The notes: a model not told the origin generated them from the sequence alone. 64,000 bases of DNA from Hippophae tibetana (GCA_037013495.1 CM072810.1:20963343-21027342), one strand, 5' to 3'. Positions 22,412 to 35,718 are shown, numbered from the stretch's first letter. A program made the numbers and translations.

Positions 22412-25207
22412 ATGGACAAATCTTGGATGTCAAAGTGTAGAATTAAGCAGGACTACATTTCTGAAGTTGAAAGTTTCTTAGAATTTTCTTGTAGAAATAG
22501 TAGTAATGAAATTAGTATAATTCGATGTCCATGTATTAAATGTAAAAATGAGTGATTTCATGATGTTAACAAGGTTAAGTATCACCTTATATGTAGTGGT
22601 ATTCTTTTGAGTTATAAATATTGGTATTATCATGAAGAAAATATTCATAATACTCATAGGAAGCGATAAATAACAATGTGAGTGCATTATATACATCTTA
22701 TCATAATGTATAGACAGAAAATATGTTTCATGGTGTTGAAGATGAACTATATGAGGATGATCCTGAAACCTTTAAAAAAATTCAAGAAGATGCCTAAAAA
22801 CCGTTGTATCCAAAATGCAAGAAATACATTAAAATGTCGAGATTGGTTCATTTGTACAATGTGAAGGAAAAACATGGTTTTTCTAACATGGTATTCACAG
22901 ATTTACTAAATCTACTAATAGATATGTTTCCTGAGGGTATTGAATTACCATCTTCAATGTATGAATTGAAGAAATCTCTTATTCGATTTGGCATGGAATA
23001 TCATAAGATTCATGCTTGTCCAAATGATTGCATTCTTTATAGAAAAGAATATGAGACATTAGATAATTGTCTAATGTGTAAAGAATTGAGATGGAAGCAT
23101 ACTACAAATGAGACAACACCTAAGAAAGGTGTGCCCATAAAGGTTCTTTGGTATTTTCCTCTAATTCCTCGCTTTCAAAGGCTGCTCAAAAGTAAAGAGA
23201 CATCAAAGATGTTGACTTGCATTTAGAAAATCAATCTGATGATAGGGTACTACGTCATCCTTGTGATTTTCCAAATTGTAAAGTAGTAGATAATTTATCC
23301 CCTCAATTTTCATCTTATCTACGCAATCTTCTTCTTGCAATTATTGCTGATGGAATTAATCCACATAGTTCCCTTAGTAGTAGATATAGTTGTTGGCCAA
23401 TAATTATGGTAACATATAACCTTCCTCCTTGGTTATGTATGAAAAGAAAATTCATGATGTTAACATTATTGATCTCAGGACCGAAACAACCTGGTATTTG
23501 TAGCCTCTAATATTGATGTATATTGATGTTAACATTACGATGCACATAAAAAAGAATAATTTAACTTGAGGGGGGTCCTCTTATGGATAATTAGTGATTT
23601 TCCTGCCTATGGGAACTTATGAGGACATCTAACAAAAGGTTATATGGGATGCCCTATATGTAGTGATGACACTTCTACAACTTATTTTGTTCACAGATGA
23701 AAGATGTCTTATAGAAGACATAGAAGATTTTTCCATCTGGACATAAGTTTAGATACCAAAAGAAACCGTTCGATGGTCTACTAAGGTAGGGAAATGAAAA
23801 AGGTCAACTAATAAAAGGGGTAAAAATGAAAATGTTACTGATTTAGTAGACCATGGTTGTTGGAATAATAAATCAATATTTTGGGAAAGACCTACACATT
23901 CATCACATCTTATATGTCATGTGAGAGTTTGATTGGTACATTACTTAATATACTTGGAAAAATGAAGGATGGAATTAAAGCAACACTGGATTTAAAGAAA
24001 CTAGGCATACAACCTGAATTGGCACCAAGGTTGGAAAATGATAAGAATTAAACATACATACCACTAGCATCATATACAATGTCAAAAAAAGAGAAGGATA
24101 TGTTTTGTAAATTTTTGGCGCGTGTGAAACTTCCTCATGGTTACTCATCCAACTTAAGAAATTTTGTGTCTATCACTAATAAGAAACTTTATGGATTAAA
24201 ATCACACGATTGTCATATCTTAATGCAACAGTTATTACAAGTTGCTATTAGATCAATTCTTCCAAAACATGTTCGATTATCAATAATTCATCATTGTTCA
24301 TTCTTCAATACAATATCTAAGAAATCTATATCAATTGGCGAGTTAAACTCTTTACAAAAAGATGTTGTAGAGACTTTGTGTCTAATTGAAAAATATTTTC
24401 CTCCTTTTTTCTTCGATATAATGATTCACTTGTGTGTTCATTTAGTTCGAGATGTTCAATTGTGTGGTCCTACTTACTTAAGGTGGATGTATCCTTTTGA
24501 GAGATACACATTTCATGTTTTTGTATGTATAGATTCGAGTTGAACTCAACAAACCCAATCATAAAATAACAAAAAGTTTAGAATGGCTTACACTTGGTCC
24601 AAAATTTGATGTCGAATCATTTTCTAGTTTCGCAATTAATGGATCGAGGTTAACGACTCAAGCAAGGGACAAAGTCTAAGTAAATCAGAATAGTGGTGTG
24701 AAGATGGTTGCACAAAATATGCAATTTTCTAGTTCAAAAGACGGTAATCCTATACTTTCTGATAGAACATATTATGGTATAATTCAAGAAATTTGGTAAC
24801 TCGATTATGAGGTCGTCCATCAAACAGTATTCTTATGTGATTGGGTCGAAGATGTTATCAATGTTGGATGTAAAATAGATGATTTTGGATTTACTCTTGT
24901 AAATTTATCCAAGATAAGTCACATTGATGATCCATTCACGTTAAGACTTCATGCAAAACAAGTATTTTATGTGAGCGATCAAATTGACACAAGATGGTTT
25001 GTTGTGTTAACGCCTACACAAAAAGAGTTCTACCATTTTGATGCTTTAGAATATGATGACCCTATGCTTGATACATTATCCAATATTAGTCATTTCTCAA
25101 AAAAATTGCCTAATGTATGTGATGATCTAGTTGATGACGATGATTTTTCGTCATGGACTAAAAGTGATTGTGAAGGAATATATGTATATGATCAACAATC
25201 TAATTAA
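22412..25207 (+). pseudogene. TNP2-like CACTA transposase
   Basis: The start at 22412 gives MDKSWMSKCRIKQDYISEVE, the transposase-associated N-terminal domain, with its Cys motif (IIRCPCIKCKNE) and then a TGA at about 22552. The transposase_21 core follows at 22804-23510 (FTDLLNLLIDMFPEGIELPS, CPNDCILYRKEYETLDNCLM) and, after stops, GYMGCPICSDDTSTTYF near 23640-23690. The DUF4218 region is open at 24079-24543 (LPHGYSSNLRNFVS, GELNSLQKDVVETLCLIEKY). The DUF4216 region lies at about 24820-25110 (DPFTLRLHAKQVFYVSDQID). An acidic tail ends at 25207. The enzyme would cut and move CACTA elements in the nucleus; at least five stops or shifts disable it. Confidence 0.88.
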
Positions 25208-25315
25208 ACATAATATATGTTCTATATTTTTCTAACAACTCTTGAATGTTTATATATATGTATAGACTTAAAATTGTCAATTAATTTATATTTCAATATT
25301 GTTTGAAGATATTTC

Positions 25316-27988
25316 ATGGATACTAGGGTACCAAAGTTTCTAGATCCAAATGATCCATTGGGGCATTTGAAAAGAATGGGTTGAGTGAATATACCTGATG
25401 CTTTACTTAACCCAAATGATATAGTACACGTTCTATTTGATGCTACTGGTAATCCAATAGGGGAAAGTGGCCAACAATTGAAATCCTCTATTGGTAGACT
25501 TATGAAGTCAAGTATACGAATCAATATAAATGATTGGACTTAGATTGACGAAGCTAAAAAGTACAAAATATTGAAAACCATTCGTGTAAGTCTCTTACAT
25601 TTTATAACTAATTACATATATTATATTTTTTTTTGTATTATATCTCATCTTTTTTAGTGTGTTTTATAGAATCGTTATAAATTCGATGACACTTGGAAGA
25701 TCAATTGTTATAAGATTGCAAATAAGGCGTGGAAGGAATACGAAACTTCTAGATTGGCCAGAAATTATGTGTTTCCATATTTGGAACCACTTGATGAAGT
25801 AGAGCTCTATGAAATCCCTGAAGGATACCCTTGGATTAGACCTCAAGTTTGGAAAGACTTTATGTATTATAGAGAGCTATTCAAGAACAAATATCCAGGG
25901 GTGAAATAATCGAACAGCTAGGGAGAGATGTTATATATCATGCATTCGGACACGAGCATCCTGGTTGTGTTAGGGGCGGAAGCCAATATTATGGTTATAT
26001 GGAGTATTTTAACATTACAAAACAAAGCCTCAGATGGTGAGTAAGGAAAAGTACATTAAAATTGAAGAAGAACTCAACTCATTTAAGGCCTCAATGTTAA
26101 GTGAGATTTCCACTTTAAAAGAATATCAATCACAACACATGTAAGGCATGACATCATACTATAATTAGGGCATGCCATATTGGCCAGGCATGCAACCATC
26201 CATGCCAGGCATGCCACTATCCATGTTAGGCATGCCACCCATGCAATCTCATGGCACCCAACCTATATCTTGTATGGGATATAGTCATCCTATTGGTCCT
26301 CCCTTTATGCCAAGAATACAGATGCAGTCAGGTAGTGTTTCATGTTCTCCAATGCAATTTGTGCATTCTTACCGTCAATCACATCATGAGGAATGTTTTC
26401 ATGAGAATTTACTTCCAATAGCTACCCCACAAGGGAGTCCTCCTCTATTTGATGAATCAATTGTGGTAAGATTTTAAGTTTATGTAGATAATCTATTATT
26501 TTTATTTTTCATTATATATTTTATTTATTATATATAACGCTTAAATGTTTTACAGAATATGAAATGTTTGTTGAAACATCCTTCATCAACGAACTTTGTT
26601 GCTATTGGAACGGTACAATAATTGAGCGATGATCGGATGATTCATAATCAATATTTACCAAATCATTGGCGAGTAGTAATTAATCAATCATTGCTCCATT
26701 ATTTTCCACTACTTGTGCCTTCTGATGCTACCACAATCCAAGAGGCTGTTGGACAATATGTGGCTTGGCCGTTGATTCAAGTTGTGATAAATTTTGACGT
26801 GGTACTATTTTTTTACTTAAAAGATAACACTTTTTTACTACTATTATATTATTATTCTTTTATTGTTACTAACATACATAATACTTCTTCTTTAGTCTAT
26901 TATACCGGAATTAGTAAATGTGACACATTTAAGAGATACGAAGTAAGTATCTTGTGGTAAATCTATGTCTAGTGGCCAATCATCGTGCATTAAGTCATTC
27001 AAGAAGAAGCAATGGAAAAATATAGTTATGATTATGCTTTAATATTCAACAGAAATCTTGGCACTTTGATGACTATTGTTGTGAAGGAATCTAGCATAAA
27101 TGATGGATGAACTGTGCCACTTCCTATAGAAACTTCTGGTGTAGACATCGGCTAAACATATATATCGATCGAGTGCATATTGTAGCTATTTAAATATCAA
27201 ATGATCAATTTAAGTATAATTCAAGTGTGGAAAAGGTGAGTCCTCAATGAGTAAATAAATTTAATTTATGTAGAACATATATAATTATTTATATTATCTA
27301 ATTATTTATATATATTTCTTTTATATAGGGCATGTTATTATCGACTTCAACATAATCACTCCTCACATTTAGCAATGTTCTATGATTTTTCATTTGTCAA
27401 TCAATATCAAGAGAAGAATGTTAGCATCAAAGCCAAACAATTATGTGATAGGGTATTAATACTTAACAGAAATCAGAAGTGGTAACCCTTTGCCACTAAG
27501 GTTTTAACAAGGCCAAGATCATTGGATGTTGGTAATCCTTGATCTGTATGGCAATCATGTTTGGTATTGTGACACAGCTTCCATATTATTGAGTAAAGAT
27601 ACAAAAGAAATTGTTGAAATGTAAGAGTTATAGCTAGCTATTTTTTCTTCTATTGTTCTTTGTAATATTTAATAAAAAAAGTAACTGTTTTAAACTTTGA
27701 TAGGGCATGGAAGCTTTGGAACAAGAGTAGGGGAATTTCCCTTAAAAAATCTCATAAGATTATTTGGCACAAAGTTATGGTATATACAAGCGAATATTAA
27801 TAATTTTATTAATTTTACTATTGAATAATAAAGATATTCGAATATGGAAAATCATGTATACTTGTTTTTTGTAGGTTCCACAACAAAATGATGGAGTCAT
27901 GTGTGGTTACTATGTCATGAATTTTATGAGCGAAATCATCACAAATATCAAAATTCCAACCAAAGGTGTCAAGTTAAATGGTTTGTTA
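25316..27988 (+). pseudogene. CACTA second gene: plant transposase domain plus Ulp1-type protease
   Basis: The first exon starts at 25316 (MDTRVPKFLDPNDPLGHLKR) and holds VHVLFDATGNPIGESGQQLK, typical of En/Spm plant-transposase (PF03004-like) proteins; 25668-25907 continues it (WKEYETSRLARNYVFPYLEP). A Met/Pro/Gly-rich repeat follows (26172-26300), then a DUF8039-like part (26560-26800, AVGQYVAWPLIQVV). The C-terminal part (27340-27970) has the features of a C48 cysteine protease: GQDHWMLVILDLYGNHVWYC with His and Asp, and VPQQNDGVMCGYYVM with Gln and Cys. GT...AG introns are plausible but not proved. Stops at about 25382, 25540 and 25907 disable it. Confidence 0.75.
26172..26310 (+). repeat. 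Short imperfect repeat encoding Gly-Met-Pro units
   Basis: Repeated CCAGGCATGCCA-like strings encode GMQPSMPGMPLSMLGMPPM. It looks like a low-complexity linker in the CACTA second gene. Confidence 0.7.
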
Positions 27989-27994
27989 ATTTCT

Positions 27995-28830
27995 TAGATA
28001 ATAACATAATTTAATTAAATTAATTAATGGCTCCATTGAAGGTATTAAGTGATTTAATTAATAATGAATAACGTCCCTACCGAAGGTGTTATTTATAGAT
28101 ATAAGGAAGAATAAAAATTTTGGATTTATATTTTACTAATCTAATTAATTCTATCAAATGAACTGGTCTATCTTTTATGTTTTTATTATTTTTGTCATTA
28201 GATTAGAATTTTCAAAACCAAATATTATGATAGAATGTTTAAGTTTATTTTCATGTTTTTTTAAGATATTTGTTAAATTATTTAAAACGTGTAATTACTT
28301 CTTAGACTGACTTTTAAGATAGAATGATTTAAAATTTGTTAAATCATGTACTTACGAACTATTATGAATTTTACAAAATTTGACTCTAAGTTTTTGTGCA
28401 TCATTATGGAAACTAGAATTTGGCTATAGGCATTTGGTTATATTTAAGAGACATAAAACACATTTTGTATGCGTACTAGATTTTTGAGCCAGTTTTAACA
28501 CTCGGGCCACGGTATGGATAAGTTGGCGCCTCACTAATCATAGAAAATCAAATTCCCAATTGCAATTTGAGACACTTGTACTATGGCATGAATTTTTGGA
28601 CCATGGCATACGTTGGACTATGGTGGCCTACTTGTCGCTAGTTCCAACTCTTTCGAGTTGCCATTTCTTGCCCCATTTTCACTCATTTTGCTCGTGTTTT
28701 TCCAATATTCTTCCAAAAGCACATTAACCTACAAAACATAAAAATGAACTCTAAAACAAGATAATCCTAAAATAAAACATGAAATTAATGCTTAAAAGCA
28801 TAGCAAATTAAGGTCAAAATAAATTCATCA
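27995..28830 (-). repeat. Decayed gypsy LTR-like sequence
   Basis: On the minus strand it begins TGATGAATTTATTTTGACC at 28830, like the TGATGAG start of the LTRs at 33331 and 46024. A more GC-rich block lies at 28495-28640, in the relative place of the GC-rich blocks in those LTRs. The left boundary and a target duplication were not found, so it may be truncated. Confidence 0.5.
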
Positions 28831-28865
28831 GCACATAAGTTTCTCAAAATAAACATAAGCGTTAG

Positions 28866-29115
28866 TTGTTAATGTCAAGCCATGTACCATCATAATCATC
28901 ACGCAAATACATGTCATCATCATCCTCAACATTTTCACCATCATTATAAGGTATTTGTATGTGTTTTCAGTAATATTAGATACCATGTTTACTAGTTCCA
29001 TATTATCACCCTTATATGTGCTTTCATCATAAAGTTCTTTATGTGAGGGTTATAGTACAACATAGAAAAATTGTTGAGCATAAGATGCTAATATGAAAGG
29101 ATCATCACAATGACC
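28866..29115 (-). pseudogene. C-terminal fragment of a second CACTA transposase
   Basis: The minus strand reads DDPFILASYAQQFFYVVL, a stop, then PSHKELYDESTYKGDNMELV and, in a shifted frame, an acidic tail ending in DDYDGTWLDINN and a stop. This is the DUF4216 region and C-terminus of a TNP2-type transposase, distinct from the one at 22412 and in the opposite orientation. Upstream sequence to the right keeps no clear transposase frame. Confidence 0.7.
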
Positions 29116-31619
29116 TACTAGTGATAGGTTGAGATGGGGAAATGTTATGAAGTCCTCTTTTTTTCAAACCAACATTCTCTATGTCCTCCACCTATTCATA
29201 AAGGAATTTTTTTTTTCTCCAAATCTCTTTGAAAACTCCATAGTGAAAGAATCCAACACTTGGTACACTACCAGGGTAAGGAGATACAGACTCTTTCAAG
29301 ATTCACCCCTAAACTCACAAGCAACAAAATTTAAACAAATAGTAGATAGATTGTAGAAGTAGTAAAAATTAATGAGAGATCAGAGAAATTAATTTAAAAC
29401 AACATAAGCAATAAAAAAAGCTATAGATATGCAAATACATAAGGAAAGAAACCATTTAACAACATAAAAAAAATCAAAGTTAGATTATACTATTACAATA
29501 GCTGATAATGCATAAGAATAGATATAATAAAGTAAACCCACATAGAAACCTTGCCTATGGAAAAAATTCCATGTTGCTTATGACAACCACTCGTAGCAAA
29601 CAATTCACTAATAACAATAAATAGATACAGCTCAATAAAAGTATAGATGTAACTACCTCTATTAGTTGGAACCACTCTACCTCAACTGCCTAATACTGCA
29701 GTTGCTTGGTTCCTTAATAATTACTTGATTCAACACATAGATCTGACTCTCATCTAGAGCCAACATCACACACAGTAGTGCAATTACTAACCAATGATCA
29801 ACAATGTGTACACAAAATATAGGAACCACCTCAACCACAATAACTAGCAATCATTATCTTAGGAATTTACTAATATGTCTAAGTCCAACCCATGAATGCA
29901 ATATTGCTCATAACCTACTAGTTAAATAGTCTTAAGTACTCACAACTTAAGAATGTTATTTTACTCTCACAAGTATGTAATACAAAAAATGATATAAACT
30001 CACCATAATTTGTGAAATGAAATCTCTTACCCACCTCAACCAATACCCACTACCAAACACCACCTCGAGTACTCACCACTCAAAAGCATGGTTTTGCTCA
30101 CACAGCCACGAATAACAAATATTGAAGAAATACTCGAGGTAATAGTGACCCAAAATCAGAAAACAAAATGTCAATTTGATAAAGCTTTGCTACAATATTT
30201 CTAATTGAGAAACAAATGAAAAAAGTGGTACATATAGAAAATTTTGGGCTAACCAAGGTGCCTCACTAACCCCTGGTCGAGGCCTTATTGAAGGGACAAT
30301 CAAGGCACCAAAAATGTCATTTTTGTTTTAAAAATAACGAGTAGTTTTTCATAATCACCTGTAAATAGAAAAAAAAAATAAACCACAATACTTAACCTAT
30401 CATGCACACTATGAAAACCAACCTATAGTGTGTATAAACATGCTCACATACAAAGTGTAACTAAATATGTGCATGTGATCATTATTGACCGTTAGTAACC
30501 AACCATACCCAAAGGAAGATAAATTCACTAAGTAAAATAAATAGGTTATGTGTTTTGCACACTGGAATGCCAAGAAAGACTCAAAGACTACAGGACTTTC
30601 AATCTCCCCCTTTGTCTTTTTGTGGTAAAACACTACACAACCAAGTACAAGCACCCACTAAACATGAGATAATTATGAAGATGACATAAATATATTTGTT
30701 TCCATGATCCAAACATTGACATACACATAACACCCAAAACCACAACTACTCCAAGTGCATCCACCTTGTGCACTGCATCCATCTTCAAGATCAACCCATC
30801 CACACTCTACAAGTCTGAAACTCAAAAGTATCAACTCATACACACTTTGAAAGTATGAAACTCGATGGTCACAACCTATACCTGTAACCAATACACATAA
30901 AACAAACATATTCCTTTGAAGGTATCATGTAGTCTATCCAGATACTATTGTATTACCCCTACACATATAGTCTATCTAGAAACTATCATGATACCCCTAC
31001 ATAGGTACATATCAATAGGCTAACCATAGTTAGAGACACAACATATAAACTTACAAAGTACACAACTCTCTCTAAATTCATGCAATATTTTCCCTAAGTG
31101 AATGCAAGTAAGGAAACAAAATGTATTGCAATCTTACACGTACATCCCATGCAACACACATCATGTTAAAAAACACCGAGTTTTACACAAAAACTTCTCC
31201 ACCTTTTTTATATAGAAAGCCAAAGGAGCACCCTTACATAAGGGAGAGAAGACATACAAGAATGCAATAAACCTAACACTCATACAACATAATAGAGAAG
31301 ATTAAAGCAAAAATAGAATTACAGAGCGATGCAAACAAATAGTCTACAATCTGAATGCACAGATAAACCAAGAAAAATGAAAATAGAAGACATCATCCTA
31401 ATGTGATACATAACATAAAACACATGCCTTTATATGTTGTGGGAGTGTATAAGGGTCTTCATAATGCATGTAAAACACGTTAATAGGATGGATGGTCAAA
31501 CTCCAATGCCATACAATTGTGTCCTCGAATCCATAAGAAAAAGTTGGCTAGGAGTCCAACTATCTTCCAAGTTGATACACTTCTAATGACTAAACTATTT
31601 TCCCCCAACTACATTTAGG
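29116..31619. other. Intergenic, weak retroelement traces
   Basis: No gene was recognised. The minus strand near 30600-30625 reads GACAAAGGGGGAGATTGAAAG, a purine-rich phrase of the kind found beyond pol in Sirevirus-type Copia elements, but no pol domain accompanies it. Minus-strand frames at 30409-30654 and 30673-30909 show no family features. A short tandem repeat lies at 30929-31004. Confidence 0.4.
30929..31004. repeat. Two-copy tandem repeat, about 38 bp
   Basis: Two imperfect units share TAGTCTATC...ACTAT...TACCCCTACA, starting near 30929 and 30966. Confidence 0.65.
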
Positions 31620-31624
31620 TAGAT

Positions 31625-33331
31625 TGATGATAGAAAATTTAGCTAGCTTTTGATGCTATTACCAGTTCCATGACAATGACACCAAAAACTTGTTATGTCA
31701 AAACTTGTTGTGCAAATTTTGAATAATTTTAAATAGCTCGTAAATGCACAAATCATTTATAGAAAATGACAAGTATACTTCCAAGGTCTGTCTAAAGAGG
31801 AATCATATGATTTTTTCATAATTCAAAAAATTCTTATAGATGAAAATAAAAACCTAAATATCCTATCACGATTGTTTGATTTGGTAAATTCTAAACTAAT
31901 AACATAAAATAAAGGATACATTCAATAAAACAATTGGAAAATAAATATTTACATTCAATGGAGAATTTATAGGATATATTAGTTAGTTAATCATGCTTGC
32001 TCAATATTTATTAGGTCATTAAAGATATGACTTAAGATTATTGATTTTCTCTTATATGTATAAATAAGAGATTAATTACTTCTACTATTTATTATTAATT
32101 AAAATCACTTAATGCCTTCATTCAAATCTAACAATTTAAACTCTCATCAAAGTGTCAAAGTTAGTTTTATGATTTAAATATCTAAAAAGTAACTTTTAGA
32201 TTTTCAAACTACTTCAAAAAATATGTCATCAATACATTTTTTCAATAATAATTCTTACAAAAATCTCTGAAATAGAGCTCTCTAAGGATCTGAATAACCA
32301 AATCCAAAATTGAAGAGTTGACTCTATATTAGTTTTAGATAATTAAATCTTAAATTTAACTCTCATGTATATTATGAAAAATACTTCATCAATATATTTT
32401 TCTTTCACAAGCTTCGTTTAAATCTTGATAAAAAAAATAAAACTAAATTAATTTTATAACAATGTTTACCTACTTTAATATTTCACAAACAAAACAAGAT
32501 TACTAATACCCCACAATATTTCGACCAAATATGATTAATTTAATAAATTATCAATAAATTAAACATAGCATGTAAAACAAAACAAAGATAATTTAAAAAT
32601 AATATATTTAAATTAGACTTGAAGTGTATCTTTACAAAATTTCAATATTGTTTTTGTTTCTAGAAAACCTCCAAATAGAATTGCAAACAATGTTTATTGA
32701 GTTGAAAGTAAACCTGCTACATAAACTATGTTTAACTCTCCAATTAAGAGAAAAGGTTTAAAACTATGAAAAAACAATTTGAGAAAAAAAAAGTAAAAAT
32801 TCAGTAAGAATAGAGGTGAGGGATGAAAAGGATTCTTTTGAATGAGAAATTGGGGAATAATTTATAGGTGAAGAAAAAGATAAAATAGTGGATCAGATAG
32901 GCAGGTGCCACGACACACATTATTTTCATGTCATGGCATAGGATAGGTTGTATAATGTTTGGAACTTGATCTATTACATACGCACTACGACATGCATTAT
33001 TTCCATGCCACAACCTTGATTATTTTGAACAATTGGAACCCTTTTTTTTTCTTGTACAATCTTTTCAATGGTATAGAACATATGTAAGTTTTACATAAAA
33101 AAATCTTTTAAGCTTCAATGTCGTAATGGAGAGCTTTCAGGTACTATTCTTTGAGTGTTGATCAATTAAATCATTTTGAAGGTAAAATACCTTCAAAACA
33201 ATCAAACATACCCATGATTCTAAAGAGATAGATTTTCTTTAAAAAATAATAAAACTATACAAATAAAAATCTATTTCATACTTTAAAGTATATAAAATTA
33301 CAATATATTAAGTGCTTTTAAGCACTCATCA
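31625..33331 (-). repeat. Gypsy LTR (solo LTR or 5' LTR remnant)
   Basis: The minus strand begins TGATGAGTGCTTAAAAGCAC at 33331 and the left edge at 31625 reads TGATGATAG, giving TG...CA ends. The sequence TAGAT stands on both sides (31620-31624 and 33332-33336), as a 5-bp target duplication should. Internal landmarks shared with the LTR at 44100-46024 include TTTATAGGTGA near 32860 (a reversed TATA box) and AAGTATACTTCCAAGGTC near 31780. A worn primer-site-like string near 31672-31690 makes the left edge uncertain. Confidence 0.6.
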
Positions 33332-33336
33332 TAGAT

Positions 33337-34285
33337 TCAATCCTACAACCTCACCCTATCCTATAGACACATATAAGGAAAGATGTCACAATCTACCAAA
33401 TAAACACATGTGTTGCATTCTAACAAAAAATACTAGGAAATTAACCACATGCAAGAAAAATGCAATAAATCACTATAGATCAAGAAGGCTTGTAAACATA
33501 TAAGGAAATATGAAAGAAAAGATAATGCATACAAAGCAGGTTAAGACAATCATATCTCCCAACCTTAAAATAGAGAAATAAGTTAGAAGTGAATAAAATT
33601 GATATCCTCACAAAAACCAACATAAAAGGCAGACACATGAGATGACAGAAAGACCTCAAAAAAGAACAAAGGTCAAAAAGAAATATGCCTCAAGACATTA
33701 CAAGGGCACAAACTAAACATTGTTGCCTAAAAAAGGTCATTAGCAACACTCATATCAACGCTAGCTAAAAAGGGAAGGAACATGACTACCTAGTAAGCAA
33801 CATAAGTAATAACCCTAAGAGAGGGAGAGATAGAGAATAAACGGGTGAAACTATTGAAACATCTATGCATGAAAGAAAGACTCAAGTTCCACTAATAGAA
33901 ATAAGAGACATTCTTTGAAAGGGTAAACCACACGAAAAACATCAACAAAAAATCACACGTGCAATCTACAAACAAAGCTAGATTACATAAAAGGGAGCAA
34001 CAAGTATACTTTATGGAAAAGATAAATAAAGCAAGCAAGACAAACATTAGAGCAAGGAAGAAGCAATCAATACAAGTTCCAAGAAGAAGAAGAATGTCAC
34101 ATAACTATACCAGATATAAGTAGAAAACACAACAATAAATAAACAAAGAACATACAAAAAATCAACAAGAAACAAAGAGAAAATAAATAGGCATCTCAAC
34201 CCTAGACAGATCCAGAAAGAGTGATCAAACTGCATCCCTTAGTCTGAACATTTTATAAGGGGAAATAGTATCAAAGTGTAGGTTT
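33337..34285. other. Intergenic, no gene seen
   Basis: A-rich plus strand without coding features. The minus-strand frame at 34047-34235 is hydrophobic low-complexity translation and is not supported as a gene. Confidence 0.45.
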
Positions 34286-34290
34286 TGGTT

Positions 34291-34833
34291 TGTAAGGACC
34301 ATGAGTGTTGGCTATTTTCGTGGACAAAATATTTATTTGTAAATTTGTTTTTAGGCCTGCTATCAAGTTTATCAAGAACAGCCGAACAAATGTTCAAGTT
34401 CTAAATATCCGTACTTCAGGTACGTCTTTTATAATTACGACACATAGAATTTCATTTATATATTTAATAGTACATGTTCATAAATCTAAAATTATTTTTG
34501 GTGTTTAAATATTTTTTATGTGTCTTAAATATTTTTTATGTGTCTATAATTACTTTTTTGAAAAAGTAAGCCCAAAATGCATTTAAACCTAATACTATTA
34601 GGTATCAATATTATCTATAAATAGTGAGACATTAGGTTTGCTGTACATTCATGGAGAATAGAAAAAAACTACCGAAAAGAAAAATTGAAAAAGAAGAAAA
34701 AAAGAAACTCTAATCGGCGGAGGAAAGGAAGAATATATATATACTTAATATATATATATATATATGTGATGGAGGCTAATATATATATATGCATATGATT
34801 CGGTCAGAGCACTTCAAAGACTTCATAAAGGTA

Positions 34834-34882
<49 letters not shown>

Positions 34883-35651
34883 CAGAATTCAGATTCATAA
34901 AAGCTATATATATATATACATATTCGGTAGATTTTGGAATTATATATAATTAATATTTATTGAGTTTCTTAATTAATTTAATTCCTTTGGATTAGATATT
35001 TAAATATTTAGATTAAATAATTTTATGAGTAATCATGATTATTTGATTTGAGTATTAAATTTTAAGGAAATTATTTTTTATTGAATCTGTACTTAATCTT
35101 TTTGGCTTAGAATATTCTAGTTGATTTGATTTAAGTGATATATGTTTTGAATCATCTAGTTAGGATTATTCATTGTTAAATCCATTCTAGAACACACACG
35201 GGCACTTGTGTTTTTTGTGCTAACATTTTTTGCAGTTCATTTGTGAACGATCTGATTGGCGGGGAGCTTATTAGAACGTTGGTCTGGAAACCGCTCACGC
35301 TAATATTGGAAACTGTGAAAACAGAGCAGGGGCTCGGAAGTAAAGTACATTGGGGCAGTATCCTAGGGAGGGTAGCATAAGACCGAGTTTGTACTTGAAC
35401 ATTTGATTTTCATAGTGGAAAGTTAGGTGGTCTGGTGGACCGGTGATTTTCCTCTTAGGTCATAGTTGTGGCCTAGGTTGTTTCCACCTAAAATTATTGT
35501 GTGTTATTATTTTATTTCCGCACTTATTTTTACACACGATTACATGTCTGGCCGCTTTGTTTAGGTTATTAAATTATAAACTTGATAAAAATTAAGAATA
35601 ACCTATTCACCCCTCTCTAGGTTAATCAAGTCCATATCTTATAAACTTTCA
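34291..35651 (+). repeat. 5' LTR of Copia element 34291-39064 (1361 bp)
   Basis: It starts TGTAAGGACC and ends AACTTTCA. A TATA box (CTATAAATAG) lies near 34614. It contains several TA microsatellites, the longest at about 34836-34880. Its last 108 bp match 38957-39064. Confidence 0.92.
34836..34880. repeat. TA microsatellite in LTR
   Basis: An uninterrupted run of TA dinucleotides, with shorter runs around 34733-34790. Confidence 0.9.
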
Positions 35652-35653
35652 AT

Positions 35654-35665
35654 TGGTATCAGAGC
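35654..35665 (+). promoter_or_regulatory. Primer binding site, tRNA-iMet type
   Basis: TGGTATCAGAGC begins two bases after the LTR end. Confidence 0.93.
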
Positions 35666-35718
35666 AAACACTAGACACACTTAGTGAGATTGATCTTTAG
35701 GGACACACACACTTACTT

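Larger units (their letters stand above)
21462..27990 (+). mobile_element. CACTA (En/Spm) DNA transposon, decayed
   Basis: The left end is proposed at 21462, where CACTACGTAC is followed by an inverted pair of subterminal motifs. Two genes of the CACTA type follow on the plus strand: a TNP2-like transposase (22412-25207) and a second gene with a plant-transposase domain and a Ulp1-like protease (25316-27988). No matching GTAGTG right end was found; the right side seems to be lost or replaced by an LTR-like sequence from about 28000. Both genes carry stops, so the element should be inactive. Confidence 0.82.

Noticed and set aside
29493..30909. Minus-strand frames of 60-81 codons as small genes
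   Set aside because: No shared motif, no promoter or splice context, and codon content like the surrounding non-coding DNA.
34047..34235. Hydrophobic minus-strand frame that looks like a membrane protein
   Set aside because: It is the complement of an A/G-rich low-complexity stretch, with no start context or family features.
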